64,000 bases of DNA from CAWFLT01 sp963816795 (GCA_963816795.1 CAWFLT010000012.1:186001-250000), one strand, 5' to 3'. Positions 18,827-28,946 are shown, numbered from the stretch's first letter. Notes: generated from the letters alone by a model not told the origin. Numbers and translations: made by a program.

Positions 18827-20273
18827 CCAGGTCTATCCACACCGTCTTGGTCTGCGTGTAGTAGTCGAGGGCGTGCGCGCCCATTTCGCGGCCGAAGCCG
18901 CTCTGTTTGTAGCCGCCGAACGGGGCCGCCGTGTCGTAGACGTTGTAGGTATTCACCCACACCGTGCCCGCCTTGAGCTTCGACGCCACGTAATGCGCCT
19001 TCTTCACATCGCGGGTCCAGACGCCCGCCGCCAGGCCGTACATCGAGTCGTTGGCGCGGGCGATCGCTTCGTCGACGTCGCCGAAGTCAATCGCCGCCAA
19101 TACCGGCCCGAAGATCTCTTCTCGCGCGATGGTCATCTCAGGCGTGACATCGGCAAAGACCGTGGGTTGCATGAAGTAGCCCTTGCCGGTTCCGATATCG
19201 GTGCGGCTGCCGCCGGCAATGAGCGAGGCGCCTTCCTGCTTGGCGATGTCGATGTACTTGAGCACGCGCTCCAGTTGGCCCTTGGACGAGATCGCGCCCA
19301 GCCGCGTCTTCGGATCGAGCGGGTCGCCGGCCACCATCTTCTTTGTTCGCTCAGCGACCTTGGCGAGAAACTGGTCCTTGATCGAGCGATCGACGAGGAG
19401 CCGCGAGCCGGCGGCGCAGACTTCGCCCTTGCCATAGAAGATCCCGACCGTCGCGCCGCGCACGGCCGCGTCCAGATCGGCGTCCGGAAACACGATGTTG
19501 GGCGACTTGCCGCCGAGCTCGAGCGTGAGGTGCTTCACCGTGTCGGCGGCACGGCGCATGATGCCCTTGCCGGTCGTCGTGTCGCCGGTAAAGGCAATCT
19601 TGTCGACGCCGGGATGCTCGACCAGCGCCTGCCCGGCCACCCCGCCGGATCCGGTCACGATGTTGAGCACGCCCGGCGGGAAGCCGACGTCGCGAGCCAT
19701 CTGACCGAGCGCCAGGGCCGTGAGCGGCGTCTGGCTCGCCGGTTTGAGGATGACCGTATTGCCCGTCGCCAGGGCCGGGGCGACCTTCCACACCGCGATC
19801 AGCAGCGGAAAATTCCACGGCACGATCGCGGCGACGACGCCAAGCGGCTCTCGCTGGGTATAGACGAAGCTCTGGCCCTTGACGGGAATCGTCTCGCCGT
19901 GAATCTTGTCGGCCCAGCCGGCGAAGTACTGGAGGCACTCGGCCGCCATGGGAATCTCGACGTGGCGCGACTCGGTGATCGGCTTGCCGTTATGGAGCGT
20001 CTCGAGGCGCGCGACCTCGTCCACCTGCTCCATCACCCGCTCGCCGAGTTTCCAGACGAGCCGCCCGCGCTCGCGCGCCGACATCTTGCCCCACGGTCCG
20101 GTCAGCGCCGCCCGCGCTGCCGCCACCGCCGCATCGACGTCAGCCGGTTCCGCGGCCGCGACGTCGGCGATGATTTCTTCGGTGGCCGGATTGACGACCG
20201 GCATCGTCGCGCCGCCCGCCGCGTCCCGCCATTCACCGTCGATCAGCAATTGCTTGCGTCCGAGCTGTGTCAC
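18819..20273 (-). CDS. Aldehyde dehydrogenase (NAD(P)-dependent)
   Basis: This ~484-residue ALDH oxidises an aldehyde to the acid. Visible motifs are VVPWNFPLLIAVWKVAPALA, TGSGGVAGQALVEHPGVDKI, the glutamate region LELGGKSPNIVF, and the catalytic Cys in YGKGEVCAAGSRLLV, which fits G-[QE]-x-C. The C-terminus is WVNTYNVYDTAAPFGGYKQSG. A GTG at 20273 (VTQLGRKQLLIDGEW) is the likely start. Box pathways need 3,4-dehydroadipyl-CoA semialdehyde dehydrogenase; this protein looks more like the broad betaine/semialdehyde ALDHs, so that role is only possible. Part of the minus-strand box island. Confidence 0.88.
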   Translation of the reverse strand: MTQLGRKQLLIDGEWRDAAGGATMPVVNPATEEIIADVAAAEPADVDAAVAAARAALTGPWGKMSARERGRLVWKLGERVMEQVDEVARLETLHNGKPITESRHVEIPMAAECLQYFAGWADKIHGETIPVKGQSFVYTQREPLGVVAAIVPWNFPLLIAVWKVAPALATGNTVILKPASQTPLTALALGQMARDVGFPPGVLNIVTGSGGVAGQALVEHPGVDKIAFTGDTTTGKGIMRRAADTVKHLTLELGGKSPNIVFPDADLDAAVRGATVGIFYGKGEVCAAGSRLLVDRSIKDQFLAKVAERTKKMVAGDPLDPKTRLGAISSKGQLERVLKYIDIAKQEGASLIAGGSRTDIGTGKGYFMQPTVFADVTPEMTIAREEIFGPVLAAIDFGDVDEAIARANDSMYGLAAGVWTRDVKKAHYVASKLKAGTVWVNTYNVYDTAAPFGGYKQSGFGREMGAHALDYYTQTKTVWIDLGQ

Positions 20274-20286
20274 TGCACTCCCCCAC

Positions 20287-20472
20287 AGATCTTTCAACAC
20301 GAAGAGCACGAAGACACGAAGAAGACGAAGATCACGAAGGCAACGAGTAATCTCAACTCAAAAAGATCTTTCATCTTTCAATTGAATCGAGGCAGCGGGA
20401 CGACAAACCCAAGGCGTCTTCGTGCTCTTCGTCTCCTTCGTGTGCTTCGTGCCCTTCGTGTTGGAAAGATCT
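20287..20472. repeat. RPT-B element with AGATCTTTC terminal inverted repeats
   Basis: The left arm (20287-20340) is AGATCTTTCAACACGAAG followed by CACGAAGA-type words. The right arm (20418-20472) is CTTCGTG-type words ending CTTCGTGTTGGAAAGATCT. The ends are complementary, so the 186-base unit can fold into one long imperfect hairpin. A further AGATCTTTC lies inside near 20365. It fills the gap between the hydratase stop and the aldehyde dehydrogenase. Confidence 0.85.
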
Positions 20473-20474
20473 TG

Positions 20475-21274
20475 CTACGTGCCCGTGAACTTCGGGGCGC
20501 GCTTCTCCAGGCTCGCCGCAATCCCTTCCTTCGCGTCGGCGCTCTCGAACAGCAGTTGCTGGAGTTCTCGCTCGAGCGCGAGCCCTTCGCCGAAACCCGC
20601 CTCGAGGCCGGACTGCACGGCGCGCTTGATCCGGCCCGACCGCCCGGCTGGCCTTGTGCGGCGGCGTGAACGTGACGGCGTAGTCGATGACCGCTTCGCG
20701 AAACGATCGGCCGGCGAGCCGCGCGTCGTCCCAGACTTCGGTGACCAGGCCCATCGCCGCCCCCTCGTCCATCGTCATCAGCCGGCCGTTGACCATCAGC
20801 TCGATCGCGCGCGCCTTGCCGACCAACCGGGCGAGGCGCTGCGTCCCGCCGGTACCAGGCAGCACGCCGAGCGCGACCTCGGGCAGGCCGATCTTGCCGG
20901 CGTCTTTGCGGGCGACGCGGAGGTCCGCCGCCATCGCGATCTCGAAGCCGCCTCCCACGGTGTGCCCGTTCAACGCGGCGATGACCAGCTTGGGCGTCTG
21001 CTCGAGGCGGTTCATCGTTTCGTTCGCGTGGAGGCAGAAGTAGTACTTGAAGGCCGGCGTCGCCTCGCGCAGCATCCCGATCGTCGCCCCGGCGCAAAAG
21101 AACTTCTCGCCAGCCCCGATGAGCACGATGACGTGGACGGTGTCGTCCATGCGCGCCTCGAGAATCGCGGCATCGAGCTCGCGCATCAATTCATAGCTGT
21201 ACGTATTCGCCGGCGGCTCATCGAGCGTGAGCACGGCCACGCCGCGGCATTACTTCGTAGTGGATTTTGGTCAT
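20475..21274 (-). CDS. Enoyl-CoA hydratase/isomerase, two frameshifts
   Basis: The crotonase-fold enzyme hydrates a 2-enoyl-CoA. The ATG at 21274 reads MTKIHYEVMPR, then after a shift VAVLTLDEPPANTYSYELMR. The oxyanion segment is AALNGHTVGGGFEIAMAADLR and the Glu-containing loop is LPEVALGVLPGTGGTQRL. After a second shift near 20650 the tail is GLEAGFGEGLALERELQQLLF ending APKFTGT and TAG at 20475. Removing one base at each shift gives 266 codons. Without that correction the frame runs on into the RPT-B repeat. Its box-island position suggests beta-oxidation of ring-cleaved intermediates. Confidence 0.88.
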
Positions 21275-21282
21275 CTTCTTTA

Positions 21283-21642
21283 GTTGCGCGCGGGGCCCCA
21301 CCCCCACGCGCGCGCCCTCACGCCTCGCTACGCTCGGCTTCGGGCGGTCATCTTCCCTAGTTGCGCGTGGGGCCCCACTTCATTCATCGCGTTGGGGCCC
21401 CACCCCCAACGCTTGCCGCTTCGCGCGTGCGCGCTGCGCGGCGGCTGATGGCTCTCACGCGCGCCACTGACGGGCCGCTCGCCCTGAGCCGTCGAGGCTC
21501 CGCTCGGCTTCGGGCGGTCATCTTCGTTGCGCGTCGGGCCCCACTCCCACGCGCGCGCCCTCACGTCTCGCTACGCTCGTCTTCGGGCGTCAGCTTCTAG
21601 CTCTTCTCCGTGTCTCTCGCTCTTCTCCGTGGCCTCGTTCTT
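21283..21642. repeat. Dense RPT-A/RPT-B repeat block between boxB and hydratase
   Basis: Four copies of a GGGGCCCCA word (about 21290, 21370, 21393, 21536) alternate with CTCACGCCTCGCTACGCTCG / CTTCGGGCGGTC segments, which are themselves partly palindromic. The block ends with CTTCTCCGTG-type words at about 21602-21645, abutting the boxB stop. No gene is visible in these 360 bases. Confidence 0.85.
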
Positions 21643-23061
21643 CTACGCTTCCGTCCGGACGTAATCGAAGTTGACCGGCTTGCCTTTGATCCCGCGTGCC
21701 GGCGGCGCGATGTAGTTGGCGAAGCGGCCCGGCTCGAAGATCGAGGCGTTCATGATCGACAGCAAGTACTCCTTGTCGGCCGGCGCCGGCAGCCACTCGT
21801 GCTTGCGTCGCGCCCATTCGTCGGCGCTCAGCGCTCGACCGGTCGGGTCGAAGTGGAGCCCCGCGAACTGGCCGATGCCGCGGTTGAACTTCCGATCCGG
21901 GAGCCGCAGCCGGTCGGACATCCCATGGCGGTCGAAGATCTTGTTCCACCGATCGACCCCGGCCTGACAGTCGCCGACGTACCAGTCGCGCAGCACCTCG
22001 TTCATCGCGTTGCGCATCGGAATCTCGAGCGTCTTGGTCTCGCCGTCGCGCACGGTCTGGAGCTTGTAAATGGACTCAGTGACCCGGTGGTCCTCCCACT
22101 TGACTTCCTCGGCGCGGCCCTTCAGCCCGTTGGCAAAGTACGACGCGGCGTTGGTCGAGATCTCGTTGCCGTGCAGATCGAGACTCAACGAAAACCAGAG
22201 GTTGATGTGCTTCTGGAGCATCGGCAGGTCGATGCCGCCCAGCCGGCGGATGTCCTCCGAGAAGCCGGCCTCCTTCATCAGCTCGCAGCTGCGCTCGATG
22301 ATGCGGGCGATGCCGGTTTCGCCGACGAACATGTGGTGGGCTTCCTCGGTCAGCATGAATCGTGTCGTGCGCGACAGCGGATCGAGCGAGCTCTCCGAGA
22401 GCGACAGCAGCTGCGACTTGCCGTCTCGGTCGGTGAACATCGTGAACATGAAGAAGTCGAGCCAGGTGTCGATCGGTTCGTTGAACGCGTCGAGGATGCG
22501 CGGCTTGTCGCGATTGCCGCTCTGCCGGGCGAGCAGTTCCTCCGCCTCGTCGCGGCCGTCGCGGCCGAAATAGGAGTGCAGCAGGTAGACCATCGCCCAC
22601 AGATGGCGGCCTTCCTCGACGTTGACCTGAAACAGATTGCGCAGGTCATAGATGCTGGGGCACCGGTGCCCCAGCCAGCGCTGCTGCTCGACGCTCGCTG
22701 GCTCGGTGTCCCCCTGCGTCACGATCAGCCGCCGCAATTGATTGCGGAACTCACCCGGCACTTCCTGCCAGACCGGCTGCCCGAAGAAATCGCCGAATCC
22801 GATCGTGCGGTTGACGACGGGGTCGGCGAGAAAGATGCCCCAGCGGTACTCCGGCAAGCGGACGTACTCGAAGTGCGCCCACCCCGACGGATCTACGCTC
22901 ACCGCGGTCCGCACGTACACCTGGTGGTACTCCTGGAAGCCTTGCGGCCCCATATCCTGCCACCACTGGATGTACTGCGGCTGCCAGTGCTCGAGCGCGC
23001 GCTGCAGACGCTTGTTGAGGTGCAAATCGACGTTGTTGGGAATCTTATCTGCTGAGATCAT
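21643..23061 (-). CDS. boxB: Benzoyl-CoA 2,3-epoxidase, oxygenase subunit BoxB
   Basis: BoxB is the diiron oxygenase that, with reductase BoxA, converts benzoyl-CoA to its 2,3-epoxide. The 472-residue length is normal. Recognisable segments are NNVDLHLNKRLQRALEHWQP, DMGPQGFQEYHQVYVRTAVS, RWGIFLADP, the metal-binding helices NVEEGRHLWAMVYLL and FMLTEEAHHMFVGETG, and WYVGDCQAGVDRWN. It starts inside the boxC stop (ATGA at 23058-23061), so the two are translationally coupled. The gene is intact. BoxA and a benzoate-CoA ligase are not in the window. Confidence 0.96.
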   Translation of the reverse strand: MISADKIPNNVDLHLNKRLQRALEHWQPQYIQWWQDMGPQGFQEYHQVYVRTAVSVDPSGWAHFEYVRLPEYRWGIFLADPVVNRTIGFGDFFGQPVWQEVPGEFRNQLRRLIVTQGDTEPASVEQQRWLGHRCPSIYDLRNLFQVNVEEGRHLWAMVYLLHSYFGRDGRDEAEELLARQSGNRDKPRILDAFNEPIDTWLDFFMFTMFTDRDGKSQLLSLSESSLDPLSRTTRFMLTEEAHHMFVGETGIARIIERSCELMKEAGFSEDIRRLGGIDLPMLQKHINLWFSLSLDLHGNEISTNAASYFANGLKGRAEEVKWEDHRVTESIYKLQTVRDGETKTLEIPMRNAMNEVLRDWYVGDCQAGVDRWNKIFDRHGMSDRLRLPDRKFNRGIGQFAGLHFDPTGRALSADEWARRKHEWLPAPADKEYLLSIMNASIFEPGRFANYIAPPARGIKGKPVNFDYVRTEA

Positions 23062-24715
23062 GTTCGCCCATAGTCGAACTCCGCGCGCTCGGACGTGCCG
23101 TAGGCCGTGAGCGCGCCCTTTGGGCCGGCGGCGTTCGGCCGCTGAAAGATCCAGTTCTGCCAGGCCGACAAGCGGCCGAAAATCTTCGTTTCGAGCGTCT
23201 CCGGGCCGACAAATCGCAGGTTCGCTTCCATGCCGGTCAACGCATCCGGCGAGAGCGCCGCGCGCGCTTCAATTGCCTGCCGCACTTCGTCGTCCCAATC
23301 GAGCTCGTCGGGCGCAAAGGTGACCAGCCCGGCCGCGAGCGCGCCTTCCGCGTCGACCGGTTCGCCGACCGACAGCGCCTTCGAGACGCACTGTGGATCG
23401 CCGTAGAACCGCGACTGCAAACGTGACAACCCGTTGCTCATGGCATACGGGCCGGCGTTCATGCCCGACAACTGAATGGTATTGGGCCGTTCCGGATCGT
23501 TCAGCATGTACGAGCGATCGGCGGCAAGGGCAATCTCGAACAGCGTGCCCGCGAACGCGTTGCCCGGCTCGATCAGCGCGAAGAAGCTGCGCGCCGACAG
23601 ATCGAGCCGCTTCAACGTGCGCTTGATGAAGTGCAGCACCTCGCGGACGAACCAGTCCGATTGCTGTTCGAAGAGCACGTCGTCGGCCTCGATCACCAGC
23701 GCGGGATCGCCGACGGCCTTCAGCAGAACCGTCCCGATCGCCGGCTCGTTCTGACGCAGCCGCAGCAGCGCGTCATCGAGCTCCCGGAAGACGCGCAGCG
23801 GCCAGAACTGGTCGCCGGCGGCGTGAATCGCCTCGCAGGTCGACTCCACCTGCGCCTCCGGCGCGCGGACGGTGAGCGTGGCCACGCGTGCAGGCCGATC
23901 GATGGCGAGCGACAGCGCCGAGTACTCGATCGGCATCGGCGGACACCTTGGCACCGAGCGGGTTCAACTGCACCCCGGGCCCGGTCGCGGGGCGATCCGA
24001 CGTCGCTGCGAGCGCCTGGGCGCGCTTGTGCACTTCCTCCTTGAACCGGCTCGCCGGGACGGTCGCATCGACGAGCTTCCACTCGACCGCCCGCTTGCCT
24101 TTCACGCCCTCCGCGATCGTCGCGAAGAAATCGGCGAGGTCGCGCCGCACCTTCCGCTTGTCGACGACGCGCGTGAGTCCGCCGGTGCCGGGCAGCACGC
24201 CGAGCAGCGGCGTCTCGGGGAGGCTGACCGCCGAGTTGGCGTCGTCGACCAGCACGATCTCGTCGCAGGCGAGCGCGAGCTCGTAGCCGCCGCCGGCACA
24301 GATACCATTGAGCGCCGCGAGGAACTTGAGTCCCGAATGCTGGCTGGCATCTTCCATCGCGAGGCGCGTCTCGTTGGTGAACTTGCAGAAGTTGACCTTC
24401 CAGGCATGGCTGGAGCCGCGCAGCATGAAGATGTTCGCGCCGGCACAGAAGATCCGCTCCTTGAGGCTGGTCACGACGACCGTGCGCACTTCGGGATGCT
24501 CGAATCGGATCCGCTGAATCGCATCCGCCAGCTCGATATCGACCCCGAGATCGTACGAGTTCAACTTGAGCTTGTAGTCGGGAGAGAGACCGCCGTCCTC
24601 CTGCACGTCCATCGACAAGCGTCGCGATGGGACCGTCGAACGCCAGCTTCCAGTGGCGATAGCGGCTCGGATGCGTATCGAAGGAGACGGTCAGGGCGTC
24701 GGAGGAGGTTGCCAT
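23058..24715 (-). CDS. boxC: Benzoyl-CoA-dihydrodiol lyase BoxC, two frameshifts
   Basis: BoxC is a double-crotonase enzyme that hydrolytically opens the ring of 2,3-epoxybenzoyl-CoA. The N-terminus is FDTHPSRYRHWKLAFDGPIA; after a shift near 24625 come SPDYKLKLNSYDLGVDIELA, ERIFCAGANIFMLRGSSHAW, NGICAGGGYELALACDEIVL and PLLGVLPGTGGLTRVVDKRK. After a second shift near 23945 the second half has IEADDVLFEQQSDWFVREVL, ALIEPGNAFAGTLFEIALAA, NAGPYAMSNGLSRLQSRFYG and WIFQRPNAAGPKGAL. Removing one base at each shift gives 552 codons, the family length. It heads the minus-strand operon and is divergent from boxR. Confidence 0.95.
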
Positions 24716-24726
24716 GGATCCCGAAC

Positions 24727-24755
24727 AGGGTACCGGCGCGTCGAAAGGCTGTCAA
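24727..24755 (-). promoter_or_regulatory. Candidate boxC promoter
   Basis: On the minus strand TTGACA (24755-24750) is followed after 17 bases by TACCCT (24732-24727), about 12 bases before the boxC start codon. The -35 box is perfect; the -10 box is weak. Confidence 0.4.
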
Positions 24756-24767
24756 GGCACTATAATG

Positions 24768-24804
24768 CTGTCACAGACGAGTGACAGTGAACTATAATTC
24801 ACTG
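24768..24804. promoter_or_regulatory. Double palindromic operator of boxR/boxC
   Basis: Two perfect 7-6-7 inverted repeats overlap by three bases: CTGTCAC-N6-GTGACAG (24768-24787) and CAGTGAA-N6-TTCACTG (24785-24804), with centres 17 bases apart. The spacer of the second (CTATAA) plus the next base forms TATAAT (24793-24798), the likely boxR -10 box. The ATG is at 24808, so boxR mRNA would be leaderless or nearly so. Another TATAAT lies at 24761-24766. The arrangement suits autorepression and repression of boxC. Confidence 0.65.
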
Positions 24805-24807
24805 CGC

Positions 24808-25558
24808 ATGACAGCCGTCCCGTCGCCCGTGCCGGTCCTCGTCATCCTCAGCCGCCGCGCCCGCCAGCTCCGGCAACAGCAGGGGCTGACGCTGAGAAGC
24901 CTCGCGGATCGGTCCGGGCTGTCGCTGCGCTTTCTCATGGACGTGGAGGCCGGCCGCGGCAACATCTCGGTCCGGCGGCTCGCCGACCTCGCGGCGGCGC
25001 TGCAGACCACGCCCGCCGACCTGGTCAGCGCCCATGAGGACGCGCAGCCTCCCCGCGTCATCGCGCTCCTCGGCTTGCGGGGCGCGGGGAAGACGACGGT
25101 CGGCCGTCGTCTGGCGCGACGGCTGCGGCTGCGCTTCGTCGAGCTCGACCAGCAGATCGAAGCGCGCGCCGGCATGCCGCTCGGCGAGGTCTTCTCGCTG
25201 CATGGCGAGGAGTTCTATCGCCGCCTCGAACGCGACACGCTGACGGACCTGCTGCAGTCGGGACAGTCGATGGTCCTCGCCGCGGGCGGCGGGCTGGTGA
25301 CCTGCGCCTGACACCTACGGCTTGTTGCTCCGACAGGCCACGACCGTCTGGCTCAAGGCCCGAGTCGACGACTATTGGTCCAGGGTCGTGCGTCAGGGCG
25401 ACCGCCGGCCGATCGACGAGCATCCGCAGGCGCGGGAAGCGCTGAAGCTGCTCGTCCTCAAGCGCGACCCGCTGTACGCGCGCGCGGACGCGACCGTGGA
25501 CACGGCGCTCCTGACGATCGGCCAAACCGTGGACCGGGTCGAGCGCGCCCTCAAGTAA
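24808..25558 (+). CDS. boxR: BoxR/BzdR-type regulator: XRE domain fused to shikimate kinase-like domain, one frameshift
   Basis: Residues ~10-65 are an XRE helix-turn-helix (LRQQQGLTLRSLADRSGLSL through NISVRRLADLAAALQ). The rest is a shikimate-kinase-like domain with P-loop LLGLRGAGKTTVGRRLA, VELDQQIEARAG, SLHGEEFYRRLE and, after a shift near 25303, VWLKARVDDYWSRVVRQGDR. Proteins of this fusion sense benzoyl-CoA with the kinase-like domain and repress box/bzd operons, which fits the divergent boxC. Removing one base gives 249 residues. ATG 24808 directly follows the double operator. Confidence 0.93.
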
Positions 25559-25648
25559 CATCCGGCCCCATCCGCGCGGCGGCCGTCGCCGCCCGCGCGC
25601 CTCATCTTCAATCTGCGGTAGTATTTCGTCACTCCAAGGAGACCTCTC

Positions 25649-28600
25649 ATGCGTCAGCAAGTCCATCGTGTTCGGGGGCGGATGCTCGTCCTCGCGGGCA
25701 TCGTCCTTCTCGCGGCCCCGTTCATGGGAAACGTGCGCGCCCGCCAGGCGCCCGCGGGTCAAGCCGCGGCCACGCCAGCGGCGGCGCCCAGGCTGCTCAA
25801 TGCGCCCGACCACCCGTCGCTGCGCGGGTTCCGGTGGCGGGAGATCGGCCCGACCGGCCAGGGCGGCCGCATCGACGACTTCGCCGTCGACGAGACGGAA
25901 CCCCTATCAGTACTTCGTCGGGTTCGCGACGAGCGGCGTCTGGCGCACGCTCAACAACGGCACGACCTACGATTCGATCTTCGAGTCGTACGGCATCGGA
26001 TCGATTGGCGATCTGACGCTCGCGCCGTCCGATCCCGAACATTCTCTACGTCGGCACCGGCGAAGCCGAACAACCGCCAGTCGAGCTCGTTCGGCAACGG
26101 GATGTGGAAGAACGACGAACGCGCTCGCGGCCAATCCGGCGGACGTGAAGTTCGAGCACATCGGCCTGCGTGACACGCAGGCGATCGCGCGCGTCATCGT
26201 GCACCCCAAGGACCCGAACACGGTGTGGGTCGCGCGATGGGCCATCTCTACGGGCCGAATCAGGAACGCGGCATCTTCATGACGACCGACGGCGGGAAGA
26301 ACTGGACGAAGACGCTGTTCGTCACCGACAACACCGGCGCGAACCGAGCTGGTGATCGACCCGACCAATCCGAACAACCTGTGGGCCGCGATGTACGAGC
26401 GGCAGCGGACGGCGTGGGGCTTCGCCGGCGGCGGTCCCGGGCAGCGGCTTGTACCAGAGCACGAACGGCGGCAAGTCGTGGACGAAGGTCACCGGCAACG
26501 GCCTGCCGCGCGGCACGCTCGGGCGCATCGCGCTCGATATCTGCAAATCGCAGCCGACCGTGATGTACGCGCAGATCGAAGCCGCGCCCGACAAGGAAAC
26601 CGGCGCCGACCTCGATAAGCCCGCCGCGGCGGACGCGGCGGCCAGGCCGGGGCACCGCCCGCGGCGGCGCCACCAGCCGGCGGCGCGGCTGCTGGCGCGC
26701 AGGCGGGGGCGCGCAGGCGGGCGGCGGTCGTGGCGGCGGGCAACCGGCGCCGGCCGATCCGCAGGGCAACGGCATCTGGCGCTCGGCCGACAAGGGCAAG
26801 ACCTGGCAGTTCCAGTCGAACGAGAACCAGCGGCCGATGTACTTCAGCCAGATCCGCTGCGATCCGAACAACCCGAACACCGTCTACGTCGGCGGCGTGA
26901 ACCCGCAGAAATCGATCGACGGCGCCAAGACGTTCCGGGCCATTCAGGGACAGGGACACGTCGACAACCACGCGATCTGGATCAACCCGCTGAGCGGGAC
27001 GCCCGGCTCCGACAGCAAGCACGTGATGTACGGCAACGACGGCGGCATCGACGTCTCGTACGACGCCGGCGTCGCGCTGGGAATCGATCCGGATGTGGGG
27101 CGTGGCCTACTCGTACCACGTGTCGGCCGACATGCGCCGGCCGTACTGGATCTGCACGGGACTGCAGGACAACGGATCGTGGTGCGGCCCGAGCTCGACG
27201 CGCACCGGCGGCATCCACATGTGGAACTGGATCAGCGTCGGCGGCGGTGACGGCTTCCAGACGCAGGTCGATCCGACCGACCCGAACATCTTCTACACCG
27301 AGTCGCAGAACGGCAACATCAACCGCTACAACCTCAACACCGGACAGGTGCAGAGCGTGCGGCCCGCGCTGCCGGGCGGCGGCGGGCGCGGTGGTGGCGC
27401 CGGTGGTGGTGGCGGCGGCGCCGGAGGCGGCGGTCAAGCCGCCGCTGCGGCCGGTGGCCAGGCGGCAGCCGCGGGCGGTGCGCCGGCAGGTGGCGCACCA
27501 GCGCAGGCCGGCGGTGGCCAGGGCGGAGGGCGCGGTCGCGGCAACGTGCTCAACGCGCCCGAAGCCGGCGCGATCCAGCAGTTCAACTGGAACTCGCCGA
27601 TTCGTCTCTCGCCGCACAACCCGAGCACGCTCCTGTTCGGCGGACGCCAGCTCTTCGTCTCGCGCGACCGCGGTGAGACCTGGGTGGTCTCGCAATTCGC
27701 TCGGCAAGAACATCGACCTCAACGGCCGGTCGATTCTCGAGCAGCCCTACTCGCTGCCGAGCTGCGGCGCCGGGCGCGGCGGCGGGCCCAACCCGAATCG
27801 CGGCAAGCCGTGCATCCTCTCGAAGCACGACGGCTACGTCCAGAACGAGTTCGGTTCGATCACCGAGACTCGCCGAGTCGCCGGTCGTTCCCGGCGTCCT
27901 CTGGGCCGGCACCGACGACGGCAACGTGCAGGTGAGCCGCGACGGCGGCTTGACGTTCACCGAGGTCGGCAAGAACGTCCCGGGCGTCAATCACGAGTAC
28001 TACGTGTCGGGGCTCGAAGCCTCGTGGTTCGACGCCGGCACGGCGTATCTCGCGCTCGACGGACACCGGCACGACGACACGAAGCCGTACGTGTTCAAGA
28101 CGACCGACTACGGCCAGACGTGGAAGCCGATCACGGCAACCTGCCGGCGTTCGGCTGGGTCAATTCGATTCGCCAGGACCCGGTCAATCGCAACCTGCTC
28201 TACGCGCCGACCGAGTTCGGCTTCTTCATCTCGATGGACGACGGCGCCAACTGGGTGCCGTTCATGCCGAACCTGCCGCACGTGCGTGTCGACGAGGCGC
28301 TCGTCCACCCGCGCGATCGCGATCTGATCATCGCGACGCACGCGCGCGGCATCTGGATCATGGACGACATCTCGGCGCTCCAGAACCTGACCGCGGAAGA
28401 AGCGGCAAAAGACGCCGTGCTCTTCAAGCCGCGCGACGCCGTGCAGTGGCGGGCGGATCGCCGCAACGCCACCGAGGTGCCAGGCGACAAGTGGTGGGCG
28501 GGTGAAGTCGCGCCGCCGGGCACGGCGATCGCCTATCACCTCAAAGCGGCCGACGCTCGCCGTGCGCGTGACGATCACGAACACCGCGACCGGTCAGGCC

Positions 28601-28946
28601 GTGCGCGCGTGCAACGGCACGTCGCTCGCCGGTCTCAATCGCTGGCAGTGGGTCTACACCACCGATCAGGCGCTCCAGCAGCAACTCCAGGCGCAGCGGG
28701 GTGGTGGCGGCGGTGGTGGCCGCGGCGGCGCGCAGCCGCCGGTCCCCCGCCGGACATCAACGATTGCCGGACGACGAGCGTCGGCGGCGGCGGACGTGGC
28801 GGCGGTGGGGCGGCGGCGGGCGCGGCGGCGGCGGCGGCGGCGGCATCGGCCCCGGCGTCTATCGCGTCACCCTCAGCGTCAGCGGCAAGGAGATCGGCGC
28901 GCAGACGTTCAGCATCCTCGAGGATGTCTGGTTGAACGAAAAGTAG
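25649..28946 (+). CDS. Exported BNR/Asp-box (sortilin-like) beta-propeller protein, a dozen frameshifts
   Basis: A signal peptide (VLAGIVLLAAPFMGNVRA) precedes repeats of the BNR type: FVGFATSGVWRTLNNGTTYD, IFMTTDGGKNWTKTLF, LYQSTNGGKSWTKVTGNGLP, TDDGNVQVSRDGGLTFTEVG, FKTTDYGQTWKPIT. Two Gly/Ala/Pro-rich stretches (about 26620-26750 and 27370-27540) and one near the end (28700-28850) interrupt the propeller. Full length would be about 1095 residues. At least twelve frame changes occur (for example near 25910, 26035, 26080, 26110, 26235, 26345, 26440, 27090, 27690, 27870, 28135, 28555). Protein-like sequence continues across each one, and most are single extra bases. Function is unknown; glycan binding or secreted hydrolysis is typical of the fold. 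Confidence 0.75.

Noticed and set aside
27370..27540. Gly/Ala-rich stretch as a separate silk- or PE-PGRS-like gene
   Set aside because: It lies inside the BNR protein with blades on both sides in the same frame; it is a low-complexity linker.
26449..28935. An 828-codon open frame rich in Arg, Ala and Gly
   Set aside because: It follows the true BNR protein only in parts. The remainder is an Arg-rich shadow of the same GC-rich DNA joined by frame changes.
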